Numbered from the stretch's first letter, positions 7,411 to 14,888 are shown. The stretch: 20,931 bases of DNA from CAYLNG01 sp964497855 (GCA_964497855.1 CAZCFM010000064.1:1-20931); one strand, 5' to 3'. Notes: generated from the sequence alone by a model not told the origin. Translations and numbers: made by a program.

Positions 7411-8573
7411 TTTGCGCGGCACTGATGCTGCTCGCGATGGCGGGTTGTGCGACGCCTGTGCGCCGCATGCCTCCGACCACGATTCATATTTCCCCGGCAC
7501 CCCCGCCGCCGGAAGAGCGTTTGTCGGTGGGAATCGAAGTTTTCGGCACAGGACCTGTCGAAAGCGATGCGTTGGAGGACCAGCACACGAACGTGGACAT
7601 TCGCAAAGCGGAAACGCAGTTTATGCCCTATCACCTCAAGGCCACGCTGGATCAGTCGGGGTATTGGGGCGAGGTCCGGGTGGTTCCGCCTGGAGGCTTG
7701 GGCAATGATTTGCTCGTCGCCTGCACCATTTTGTCCTCCAACGGCGAGCACCTGCGTCTGCGGGCGGTGGTGACGGATGCGCAAGGCTACACCTGGCTCA
7801 ACAAACTGTATGAAGACCGGGTGGACAAAGATGTCTACAATGGTTCTGCGCCGGGAAAAGTGGACCCCTTCCAAAACATGTACAACTCGCTGGCAAACGA
7901 CATGGCGGCGGTGCGGCGGCGCATGGACTCCCTGGCGGTCAAACAACTCCGACGCACCACCGAATTGCTTTTCGCGGCGGAGCTATTGCCCAAAGCGTAC
8001 GGGGAGTACATTCGTTTGACGCCCCAGGGAAAACGGGAGGTGGTTCGTTTGCCGGCGGAGGACGACCCGCTCTGGAAACGCGTGGAGAAAATCGGCGAGC
8101 GAAACCGCGTGTTTTACAACGCCCTCGATGCCTCCTACGAGCCCTTTTACAAAAGTCTCTGGCAACCCTATCTGGACTGGCGGCGTTACAATCTTGTGGA
8201 GCAGCTTTCCATTCGTCAGGCCCGATCCGACGGCCTCAAACAGGCCGCCGCCGGCATCATCATGATCGCCGCCGCGATTCTGCTGGAGGTGAACGACGTG
8301 AACAATTCCTCCACCATCCGCGATGTGTTGGTCATCGGGGGCACGCAGGTGATCATCAATGGCATCAATATTTCCAAAGCCGCGGACATTCATCGGGAGA
8401 CCTTGCAGGAATTGGCGGATTCATTCGGGTCGGATGCCAAATCAGTGCAGGTGACGCTGGAGGGGCAGACCGTGACCCTGACGGGCTCGGTGCGGGAACA
8501 GATGGAGCAGTGGAAGGATCTGTTGCGCAAAATGCACGAGAAGGAATTTGACGTTCCGGTGGAAGGTCCGTGA
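7371..8573 (+). CDS. Conserved-looking lipoprotein of unknown function
   Basis: A 400-residue protein starting at GTG with GGGAGA 5 nt upstream. A signal sequence ends in a lipobox (LAMAGC, Cys26) followed by a Pro-rich stretch, so it is probably an outer- or inner-membrane-anchored periplasmic lipoprotein. The segment with FMPYHLKATLDQSGYWGEV (residues ~85-105) and the following beta-rich region look like a defined domain. Two hydrophobic stretches (~288-307, ~319-335) could insert in or lie against a membrane. The C-terminal ~50 residues resemble a small alpha/beta module (SVQVTLEGQTVTLTGSV). The gene overlaps its predecessor by 40 bp and its TGA shares one base with the next ATG, implying translational coupling. 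No function can be assigned. Confidence 0.75.
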   Translation: MERIRSLSRRPFLICAALMLLAMAGCATPVRRMPPTTIHISPAPPPPEERLSVGIEVFGTGPVESDALEDQHTNVDIRKAETQFMPYHLKATLDQSGYWGEVRVVPPGGLGNDLLVACTILSSNGEHLRLRAVVTDAQGYTWLNKLYEDRVDKDVYNGSAPGKVDPFQNMYNSLANDMAAVRRRMDSLAVKQLRRTTELLFAAELLPKAYGEYIRLTPQGKREVVRLPAEDDPLWKRVEKIGERNRVFYNALDASYEPFYKSLWQPYLDWRRYNLVEQLSIRQARSDGLKQAAAGIIMIAAAILLEVNDVNNSSTIRDVLVIGGTQVIINGINISKAADIHRETLQELADSFGSDAKSVQVTLEGQTVTLTGSVREQMEQWKDLLRKMHEKEFDVPVEGP

Positions 8574-9997
8574 TGGAAGACGGACTTCTTGAACCCATCG
8601 CGATTCAAAAACAAGCGCCCTCAAAAAAACCAAAAGGAGATGGGGCCGCGAAAGTGTTCTGGATCGCGCTTGCGCTTCTGGTTCTCGGGGTGGGGGGACT
8701 GTTTGCGCTGCGTGAAAAAACAGACAGCGTGAAGACCCCGCATTTTCCGACGCCCACCCCTCTCCCCCCGCCGACCCCCACGCCGGACCCGGCTCTGCGT
8801 GCAGCGGCGGAGGCGGCGTTGGGTGCGTTTATGACCGATTTCACGCCCCTGCGCAGCGAACGGGCCGATCTCTGGGCCGCCCAGGCCTGGACCGCCGTGC
8901 TGGAGGCGCAGAAAACCGCGGACGGCGCCATGGCGGCCCGCGACTTTGTGCAAGCCGAAGCGGCCTACCGCGAAGCCCTGTCGCGTTTGACGAAGGTGAA
9001 ACTGGAACGCGGCACGGCGGCGAGCCGTCTGATGCCGGAGGCGAAAGCGGCTTACGCAAAAGGGGATTCGGCCGCGTCGGTTGAACGTCTGGAGGCCTTG
9101 TTGATGCTCGAACCAAGCTCCACCGAAGCGCAGAAACTGCTGCCGCGCGCCCGCGTGGCCGATCAAAGTTTTGCGCGCTTGACGGCAGCGCGTGACGCGG
9201 CTTCCCTCGAACAATGGGCACCCGCCTGGGTGGAACTGGAGCATCTGTCGGCTCTGGATTCGGAATTTCCGGGCACAGAGCCCTTGCGAAGTCAGGTGGC
9301 CAATACGCTGGCGGCGGAGGAGTTTGACGAGTGGATTTCCGGAGCGTTGTTGGCCCTCAGCAGCGGGGACATCGACCGGGCCGACGCCTTGTTGAAACGC
9401 GCGGCGGGTTTCCGTCCGCAGCATCCGGCGGTTCTTGATTTGCGGGAACAGGTCCGTTACGTCAAGGTGCAGCGGGAAGTGCTGACATTGCGGGACCGCG
9501 CCGATGACCTGGAACGCGAAGAGAAATGGCGGGAGGCGCACGAAGTGTGGCTGCGCATGAAAGCGCTCGACGAACAGGCTCCCTGGATTGGCGAGGGACG
9601 GGACCGCACCTTGCGCTGGAAAACCCTTGAGGAACGCATCGCCCAGGCCACTGCCGCCCTGTTGAGTCCGCAGGCGGAAACGCTGGCCAAGGAAATTCCG
9701 ACCCTTGTGGAATTGCCGCCGGGACTCAAAACCAAAGCAGAGACCTTTGTGCGCACCTGGACGCTTCAACACACCCCCGTGAAGGTGCGGCTCGTTTCGG
9801 ATCAGGAAACCCTGATTACCCTGCAACGGGTGCGCCGTTGGGCCGAACCCTTCCGCGAGCAGACTGTGGAACTGAAACCCGGTTCCTACGTTGCCACCGG
9901 CACGCGGCTGGGGTATCGCGATATTCGGGTGGCCTTTGAGGTCAAACCCGGTGCGGCGGACATGAGCATTGATATCCGCTGCACGGAGGGGATTTGA
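8573..9997 (+). CDS. Membrane-anchored TPR-like protein with PEGA-like C-terminus
   Basis: 474 residues from the ATG in the TGATG junction (an in-frame GTG lies directly before it); GGAAGG upstream serves as ribosome-binding site. The cytoplasmic N-terminus carries LLEPIAIQ (5-12), then basic residues and one membrane helix (~27-46), then a Pro/Thr linker (TPTPLPPPTPTPDP, ~58-72). The bulk (~75-390) is Ala/Leu/Glu-rich helical hairpins of tetratricopeptide character. The last ~80 residues, with VKVRLVSDQETLITLQRV, LKPGSYVATGTRLGYRD and FEVKPG, resemble a PEGA-type beta domain. The N-terminal motif and the linker recur in the next gene product, suggesting a common partner. No enzyme motif is present. 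Confidence 0.72.
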   Translation: MEDGLLEPIAIQKQAPSKKPKGDGAAKVFWIALALLVLGVGGLFALREKTDSVKTPHFPTPTPLPPPTPTPDPALRAAAEAALGAFMTDFTPLRSERADLWAAQAWTAVLEAQKTADGAMAARDFVQAEAAYREALSRLTKVKLERGTAASRLMPEAKAAYAKGDSAASVERLEALLMLEPSSTEAQKLLPRARVADQSFARLTAARDAASLEQWAPAWVELEHLSALDSEFPGTEPLRSQVANTLAAEEFDEWISGALLALSSGDIDRADALLKRAAGFRPQHPAVLDLREQVRYVKVQREVLTLRDRADDLEREEKWREAHEVWLRMKALDEQAPWIGEGRDRTLRWKTLEERIAQATAALLSPQAETLAKEIPTLVELPPGLKTKAETFVRTWTLQHTPVKVRLVSDQETLITLQRVRRWAEPFREQTVELKPGSYVATGTRLGYRDIRVAFEVKPGAADMSIDIRCTEGI

Positions 9998-10680
9998 TGA
10001 CGCACTCCCCGCAGGATGAGGAGCTGTTGGAGCCCGTCGCGTTGCAGAGGACCGTGGCGCCGGGGGGCGTTGCCAAAGGCCGTCCCGCTGCGTCCGTGTT
10101 GCTGATGCTGTTGTTGGGTCTGTGGGCGCTGGCCGTGTATGCGTTTTTCAGCCGGAAAGACGTTGCAGTGGAGTTGCCGCTGGAGGCGGGGGCGACTGCG
10201 CAGCCTGTGGCGACGGCAACGCCCACGCCTCTGCCCACCGCCATTCCCACAGCGGTTCCGCCGGCTCTGCGCATTGAAAGCCAGCCGCCCGGCGCGTCGG
10301 TGCTCCGCAACGGACGATTTGTCGGCGTCACGCCGCTGTTGCTGAGCGATCCGAGGGCAGGGGAGCCGTTGCAACTGACCCTGTCCGGTCACGCGCCGAA
10401 AATGCTGGTTTTGCAGCCGCAGGAGATGGCCCCGACGCTTCGCGTGGAGCTGGAGCAGCAGATGGGCACGATTCGAGTGATACTGGACCCGCCCGGGGCC
10501 ACATTTTATCTCAATGGCGAACAGAGGGAGATTCCGCCCGATGGACGCCTGCTGCTTCCGCAACGGGAGCAGGTCCTGCGGGCCGAAGCCCCCGGACACC
10601 GCACGCGCGAAATGCGTGTCACCCCCGCCGCCGCCTACGAACGCAATGTGGAGCTTCGATTGACGGCGGAAAGTCCCTGA
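9997..10680 (+). CDS. Single-pass membrane protein with two PEGA domains
   Basis: 227 residues from the ATG that overlaps the previous stop by one base (TGATG). The layout mirrors the preceding protein: cytoplasmic DEELLEPVALQR (7-18), one membrane helix (~31-51), a Pro/Thr/Ala linker (~65-90), then two tandem PEGA-type repeats. The first has LRIESQPPGASVLRNGRFVG with TPLLL; the second has GTIRVILDPPGATFYLNGE with EAPGHRT. PEGA domains are beta-rich modules often found in periplasmic or surface parts of envelope proteins, with structural or binding roles. It ends the four-gene cluster; no clear terminator is seen before the convergent prenyl synthase gene 55 bp away. Confidence 0.82.
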   Translation: MTHSPQDEELLEPVALQRTVAPGGVAKGRPAASVLLMLLLGLWALAVYAFFSRKDVAVELPLEAGATAQPVATATPTPLPTAIPTAVPPALRIESQPPGASVLRNGRFVGVTPLLLSDPRAGEPLQLTLSGHAPKMLVLQPQEMAPTLRVELEQQMGTIRVILDPPGATFYLNGEQREIPPDGRLLLPQREQVLRAEAPGHRTREMRVTPAAAYERNVELRLTAESP

Positions 10681-10735
10681 GGCAACAACAACGAAGTCCC
10701 GTAAAGGTCCGCCGCGCCGGATTTGTATTCGCCCT

Positions 10736-11659
10736 CTACGTGACCCGCTGCAACATCCACAGAGTGAGGTCGCGGAGGCGTTCGCTGGGGTGATCGATGT
10801 GCTCGAGGATGTCGAGGGCGGCCTGGGTGTGGCGGGCGGCTTCCTGTTGTGCGCGTTCGAGGCCCCAGAGGGATACGGCGGTGAGTTTATGGTTTTCCTC
10901 GTCGCTTTTGGCGGGTTTGCCGAGGACTTCGGTGGATTGGGTCGCGTCGAGGATGTCGTCGAGCATTTGGAAGGCGAGGCCGAGGTGCAGTCCAAAGGCC
11001 CCCATTTGTTCGACGCGCGCGGCGCAGGCCCCGCCGACGATGGCGCCGCAGCGGCAGGCGCAGGAGATCAGGCGGGCGGTTTTTTCGGTGTGGATAAAGA
11101 GGAGCTGCGACTCGTCGGGAGGCTGGTTTTCGGAAGCAAGGTCCTCAACTTGTCCGCCGATGACGCCGAGGGAGCCGCCGGCGCGGGCGAGTTCGGCGAC
11201 GAGGGCGTTGGGCGGATGCGGGGGAGGTACGGGTGTGGCGGCCATCCAATCGAAGGCGAGGGTGAGGAGGGCGCAGCCGGCGAGCAGGGCATTGGCTTCG
11301 CCGTAGCGGATGTGGGTGGCGGGGAGACCGCGGCGCAGGTCGTCGTCGTCCATGCAGGGGAGGTCGTCGTGGACGAGGGTGGAGGCGTGGAAAATTTCGA
11401 GGGCGAGGGCGGGGCGGAGGGCGCGGAGGGGCGGGGCGCCGAAGAGAGCGGCGGTGCTGAGGGTCAGGATGGCGCGGAGGCGTTTGCCGGGGTTGAGGCA
11501 GGCGTAGCGCATGGCCTCGTGCAGGACGGGCGGACGGGTGTCGGCGGACGGCAACGCGGCGGCCAGTTCGTGGTCGATGCGCTGACGCCAAGCCTGGAGC
11601 CATTCGGGAAGGGGCAGGGCGTCGTCGGGAAGGGGGCAAGAGCTGTCATTGACATTCAT
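10736..11659 (-). CDS. Short-chain prenyl (farnesyl/geranylgeranyl) diphosphate synthase
   Basis: Condenses isopentenyl diphosphate with allylic diphosphates in isoprenoid synthesis. The first aspartate-rich motif is HDDLPCMDDDDLRRG (Asp98, Asp99, Asp104 from the chosen start), the second is FQMLDDILD, with NPGKRLR, GGQVEDL and HTEKTA also diagnostic. The residue five positions before the first aspartate motif is Ser93, where E. coli IspA has an aromatic Tyr; a small residue there usually permits products longer than C15, so geranylgeranyl diphosphate is possible. I chose the Met at 11659, which has GGGA 5 nt upstream, over the upstream Met at 11677, where AGGA lies only 1 nt away. About 307 residues; convergent with the envelope cluster and divergent from the zinc-ribbon operon. 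Confidence 0.9.
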   Translation of the reverse strand: MNVNDSSCPLPDDALPLPEWLQAWRQRIDHELAAALPSADTRPPVLHEAMRYACLNPGKRLRAILTLSTAALFGAPPLRALRPALALEIFHASTLVHDDLPCMDDDDLRRGLPATHIRYGEANALLAGCALLTLAFDWMAATPVPPPHPPNALVAELARAGGSLGVIGGQVEDLASENQPPDESQLLFIHTEKTARLISCACRCGAIVGGACAARVEQMGAFGLHLGLAFQMLDDILDATQSTEVLGKPAKSDEENHKLTAVSLWGLERAQQEAARHTQAALDILEHIDHPSERLRDLTLWMLQRVT

Positions 11660-11676
11660 GGCTATCCCGTTATACA
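11649..11676 (+). promoter_or_regulatory. Candidate sigma70-type promoter of the fmdB-like operon
   Basis: A perfect -35 TTGACA (11649-11654) is followed after 16 nt by TATACA (11671-11676). The predicted start point is about 40 bp upstream of the zinc ribbon ATG at 11723. The promoter lies over the first codons of the divergent prenyl synthase gene. On the opposite strand the same bases read TATAAC (11669-11674), a good -10 for the synthase if it starts at 11659, so this may be a bidirectional promoter core. Confidence 0.5.
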
Positions 11677-11722
11677 TTTCCTGAAGCGAATCAACCCATC
11701 AAACCAGAACCTGGAGCATTGA

Positions 11723-12019
11723 ATGCCGACCTATGATTATGCGTGTACGGAGTGCGGCTACGAGATGGAGGCTTTCCATTCGATGACTGCGCCTGCCCTG
11801 AAGGATTGTCCGACCTGCGGAAAACCGGGGTTGCGGAAAAAGATTGGCACGGGTGCCGGACTGTTGTTCAAGGGCAGCGGGTTCTACACCACCGATTACC
11901 GCAGTGAAGGCTACAAAAAAGCCGCGAAATCGGATACGGCCCCCGCGTCTGCCCCCGCGTCCGCTCCCGCCGCCCCTGCGGCTCCGGCGGCAAAACCTGC
12001 ATCGGCGGCTGCCGGATGA
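11723..12019 (+). CDS. FmdB-family zinc ribbon protein
   Basis: A 98-residue protein beginning MPTYDYACTECGYEME, the hallmark of the FmdB/CxxC_CxxC regulatory-type zinc ribbon family. Two CxxC knuckles (Cys8/Cys11 and Cys29/Cys32) can bind one zinc. Residues ~70-98 are an Ala/Pro-rich tail of low complexity. The family was named after a proposed regulator of formamidase expression, but for most members the role is unknown. GGAG lies about 9 nt upstream of the ATG. The stop overlaps the next ATG by 4 nt (ATGA), so it is probably the first gene of an operon running to 14258. Confidence 0.88.
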   Translation: MPTYDYACTECGYEMEAFHSMTAPALKDCPTCGKPGLRKKIGTGAGLLFKGSGFYTTDYRSEGYKKAAKSDTAPASAPASAPAAPAAPAAKPASAAAG

Positions 12020-12711
12020 CCAAACACCGTTTCAAAGAGGAACCCCGCATTGACTGTCCGAGCTGTGGACAGAGCAATCGTCTGGGGTCTTTTATTTGTT
12101 CACGGTGTGGGGCCCGTATTTATAGTCAGATGCAACGGGCCCCGAGCATTCGTCAGCGCATCACGGGCGGACCGCGTGCGGCATTACGAAATGCCGTGTT
12201 GGCCGGGCTGGCGGTGTGTGTGTGCGTGGTGATGTTGCTGGCGGCCTGGCCCTATGTGCCCGTGGGAGAAATGGGCACGCGCACTGAGGATTTTGTGTCC
12301 GCCCTGTCCCAACTGGAAGCGCAGGTGCAACAGGGCGTCCCCGTGACGCCACTCGTCCTGCGCGAGGCCGCGATCAACCGCTGGATCGCAGACCGCAACC
12401 CGCCGCTGAAGCAAATGCGGGTGGACATTTCGCCGGGACGCCTGGTTCTGATCGGCAATGAGTCTATCGGTCCCTTCACCCTGGGCACGCGCATCGTCGC
12501 TGTCACGGACAAGGAAAGTGGGCGGGTGCAGGTGCAAAGCGCATGGATTGGGCATTTGCCCTTGCCCCGCTCCAGGGCCCGGAGTCTGTTCTCCGGCCTT
12601 GCGCGCCGCTTCCAGTTCGGTTTTCTGCCGGAGGCGCTCTGGACGGATGTCGCGATCCTGCGCCTGGATGCAGGGGCCATGCAGGTGGGTCCCCCGCCGG
12701 AGGAGCGCTGA
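12016..12711 (+). CDS. Zinc-ribbon single-pass membrane protein, unknown function
   Basis: A 231-residue protein. A cytoplasmic zinc ribbon formed by Cys14-Pro-Ser-Cys17 and Cys28-Ser-Arg-Cys31 precedes one membrane helix (~58-80, AVLAGLAVCVCVVMLLAAW). The C-terminal ~145 residues would be outside the membrane and are mixed alpha/beta, with no motif I recognise. It overlaps the fmdB-like gene by 4 nt and is followed by dtd after a single base (TGA then G then GTG). A sensor or membrane-scaffold role is possible but not shown. Confidence 0.78.
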   Translation: MTKHRFKEEPRIDCPSCGQSNRLGSFICSRCGARIYSQMQRAPSIRQRITGGPRAALRNAVLAGLAVCVCVVMLLAAWPYVPVGEMGTRTEDFVSALSQLEAQVQQGVPVTPLVLREAAINRWIADRNPPLKQMRVDISPGRLVLIGNESIGPFTLGTRIVAVTDKESGRVQVQSAWIGHLPLPRSRARSLFSGLARRFQFGFLPEALWTDVAILRLDAGAMQVGPPPEER

Positions 12712-12712
12712 G

Positions 12713-13162
12713 GTGCGGATTTTGTTGCAACGCGTATCCGAAGCCTGGGTGGAGGTGGAGGGAAAGGTCGTGGGGCGGATTTCAACGGGGTTCCTGTTGC
12801 TTGTGGGCGTTGGACATCGGGATACCGCCGCGGATGGGGAATGGCTTGCCCGCAAAATCGCTGGATTGAGGGTGTTCCCGGATGAGGCCGGCAAAATGAA
12901 CCGTTCCCTGGCGGAGGTGGGCGGTGCATGCCTCGCGGTCAGTCAGTTCACGCTCTATGGCGATTGTTCGAAGGGTTTCCGACCGGGCTTCACGGAAGCG
13001 GCCCCGGCGGAAAAAGGGAGGGAGGATTTTGAGGCGTTTGTGAAGGCGCTGCGGGCGCAGGGTCCCCGGGTTGAGACCGGTGTTTTCCAGGCGGACATGC
13101 GCGTACATCTGGTCAATGAAGGTCCGGTGACCCTCTGGCTGGAGCGGGAAACGGGAGTCTGA
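12713..13162 (+). CDS. dtd: D-aminoacyl-tRNA deacylase
   Basis: Hydrolyses D-amino acids mischarged on tRNA, and Gly-tRNA(Ala), protecting translation. The 149-residue product has the normal length and both signature motifs: SQFTLYGD (the SQFTL motif) and NEGPVTLWLE (the NxGPVT motif), which form the cross-dimer active site. The N-terminus VRILLQRVSEAWVEVEGKVVG is typical. Translation starts at GTG, supported by a strong GGAGGAG about 7 nt upstream inside the end of the previous gene. The longer open frame upstream is overlap with that gene. It is followed one base later by the ATG of the secreted protein gene. Confidence 0.95.
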   Translation: MRILLQRVSEAWVEVEGKVVGRISTGFLLLVGVGHRDTAADGEWLARKIAGLRVFPDEAGKMNRSLAEVGGACLAVSQFTLYGDCSKGFRPGFTEAAPAEKGREDFEAFVKALRAQGPRVETGVFQADMRVHLVNEGPVTLWLERETGV

Positions 13163-13163
13163 C

Positions 13164-14258
13164 ATGCGCAGCCTGCTTCTGTTGTTTCTGACACTGAGTC
13201 TCTGTTCCGCGCAGGAAAAACCAGACACCTGGCGGGTGCAGGGAACTGCGGATGGACGTTTTCAGGTGGCGGGAAACAATGCGGAAGATGTGCAAAATGT
13301 GCTGATCTGGTGTTCGCGTTCTCTGGAGGAGCTGGAAAAACAGTTTCGCGTCGGGATTCCCTTTGACAGGGGACAGACGCTGAGCATCATCCTGCAACCC
13401 GGTCTTGAAGCTGTGCACATTCGGGGACATGCACGCTCATCACAGGAGATTCTGCTTCCTGAAAACGAGGAAAATGGACGGGTGCTTGCCGAGGCCTTTG
13501 TGCGCGTTTGTTTGCAGCGGGTTTTAGGAAAAGAAGCCCCTGAATGGTTGATCGTCGGGTTTGCCCCGTCCCTGTTGACCGACGAAACAAAACGTCTGTT
13601 TGAAGAATCGCTGATGTCGGGGGATTGGGATCGGCTTCCCCCGCCCGAAGCCTTGATGCATGTGGCCTCGCAGGTCCATCCGCAGCGACATGTGGCCGCA
13701 CTGTGGTTGCATCGATGGTTGTCCCGCAGCGACGGACCCCTGCGACAGAATGCCCCGGATTTCTGGCGCGTGATTGCAGCGCAGCCCCAGCCCCCGGTCG
13801 AACAGTGGATGCGCTGGGGGCAGGCGCGGGATCTGCGCGACCTGCACATCGGCTGGGATTTGTGGAGACAAGGGGAACAAAACACCTTGATGGCCGAACT
13901 GCGGATCGAGTCGCTTGCTTCCGCGAGACTGGATGAATGGCTGCGGGTCCGTCCGGCGGAACTGGGGCTTGATGGAGGTCCGCCACGCTATGAATCTCTT
14001 TCGTTGCCCGCAGTGGAGGCTCAGTTGACCGAAGCCTGGGCCGCTGATTTTCTGCGTCAGTGGATGTTGCGGGTGCAACCGCTTCGCTTTCGGCAAAATG
14101 AGGCCTTTAATCAGCAGGTGGGGGCGTATCTCGAAGCCGCAGCCTTGCTGCTACAGGCCGGCGAACGGACCGGGCGAAATCGCCAGGATGCCCTGGAGCG
14201 CTTCCGCTATACATGGGCAGAGGCGGAGGCGATGAGGGCCGAGGTTGGCAGCGATTGA
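13164..14258 (+). CDS. Secreted protein, possibly a degenerate peptidase-MA-like fold
   Basis: 364 residues with a signal peptide (residues 1-16, ending near LCSAQ). I do not recognise a firm family. The early region has an amphipathic helix and strand order (VQNVLIWCSRSLEELEKQF, then LSIILQP) like peptidase-MA/gluzincin proteins, and residues 108-137 follow the spacing of their catalytic helix and the segment after it: LAEAFVRV stands where HE-x-x-H would be, and PEWLIVGFAPSL where PxWLxEGxA would be. The zinc-binding histidines and the third ligand glutamate are absent, so if the resemblance is real it is not an active metallopeptidase. The C-terminal half is helical. Last gene of the operon, one base after dtd. 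Confidence 0.7.
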   Translation: MRSLLLLFLTLSLCSAQEKPDTWRVQGTADGRFQVAGNNAEDVQNVLIWCSRSLEELEKQFRVGIPFDRGQTLSIILQPGLEAVHIRGHARSSQEILLPENEENGRVLAEAFVRVCLQRVLGKEAPEWLIVGFAPSLLTDETKRLFEESLMSGDWDRLPPPEALMHVASQVHPQRHVAALWLHRWLSRSDGPLRQNAPDFWRVIAAQPQPPVEQWMRWGQARDLRDLHIGWDLWRQGEQNTLMAELRIESLASARLDEWLRVRPAELGLDGGPPRYESLSLPAVEAQLTEAWAADFLRQWMLRVQPLRFRQNEAFNQQVGAYLEAAALLLQAGERTGRNRQDALERFRYTWAEAEAMRAEVGSD

Positions 14259-14332
14259 CACGGGTGGTGAATTGCCGCATCATTATTAGCTCCGGAAATA
14301 TGACGAGGATCGATAGATTCAGCTGGATTTCC

Positions 14333-14362
14333 AGAATGCAACTGTGGCATTCTCTGTTGCAT
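14333..14362 (+). promoter_or_regulatory. Overlapping inverted repeats at the nrfH start codon
   Basis: Two perfect 7-bp inverted repeats overlap. AGAATGC (14333-14339) pairs with GCATTCT (14347-14353), and ATGCAAC (14336-14342) pairs with GTTGCAT (14356-14362), the latter including the first two bases of the nrfH ATG. They share bases 14336-14339, so both cannot form in one RNA. No Shine-Dalgarno sequence is visible in front of nrfH. This could be an operator or an mRNA switch that hides or exposes the start codon. Short stems of this kind also occur by chance. Confidence 0.3.
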
Positions 14363-14888
14363 GACCTCGCCCCAGCACGCTTTTGCCATCCGACGCCTTT
14401 GGCTGCTTTTGGCGATGTTTCTCGGGGTGGCTTCAGGGGTTGGCTTCTACACGCTTGACCACGCGGAGGGGTTGTCGTATCTCAGCTCCGACCCCCAGGC
14501 CTGCGCCAACTGCCACATCATGCAAAGCCAATACGACTCCTGGCAGAAATCCGGCCACCACCACGTGGCCACCTGCGCGGACTGCCACTTGCCGCACAGT
14601 TTTGTGGCCAAGTACATCGCCAAGGCCGAAAATGGCTACCACCACTCGGTGGGCTTCACCTTCCAGAACTTTCACGAACCCATCATCATTAAAGAAAAAA
14701 ACGCCAGCATCCTCCAATCTAGCTGCCTGCATTGCCATGCCGACGTCACGCACGGACTTCGGCCCGGTGAAAAGTCCCCCCAGAAGTCCATGAGCTGTGT
14801 CCATTGCCACGCCGGCGTCGGCCATGGTCCCCGCGCCGGACTGGGCGGACCCTATTCAGAGGCGGAAAAACAAGGAATCCCCCGATGA
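14361..14888 (+). CDS. nrfH: NrfH, tetrahaem quinol dehydrogenase subunit
   Basis: The membrane subunit that oxidises quinol and feeds electrons to the nitrite reductase NrfA. The 175-residue protein has an N-terminal membrane anchor (~10-30) and four haem c motifs: CANCH (48-52), CADCH (72-76), CLHCH (122-126) and CVHCH (146-150). The first is followed by Met54 (CxxCHxM), the arrangement used by NrfH for haem 1 ligation. The length and motif number match the NapC/NirT-family NrfH. The stop overlaps the nrfA ATG by 4 nt. Haem attachment needs a cytochrome c maturation system that is not in this window. Confidence 0.95.
   Translation: MTSPQHAFAIRRLWLLLAMFLGVASGVGFYTLDHAEGLSYLSSDPQACANCHIMQSQYDSWQKSGHHHVATCADCHLPHSFVAKYIAKAENGYHHSVGFTFQNFHEPIIIKEKNASILQSSCLHCHADVTHGLRPGEKSPQKSMSCVHCHAGVGHGPRAGLGGPYSEAEKQGIPR

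Noticed and set aside
8621..9826. 401-residue minus-strand open frame
   Set aside because: Antisense shadow of the TPR-like gene with an Arg/Gln/Phe-rich composition and no recognisable motif; the plus strand is joined to its neighbours by TGATG junctions.
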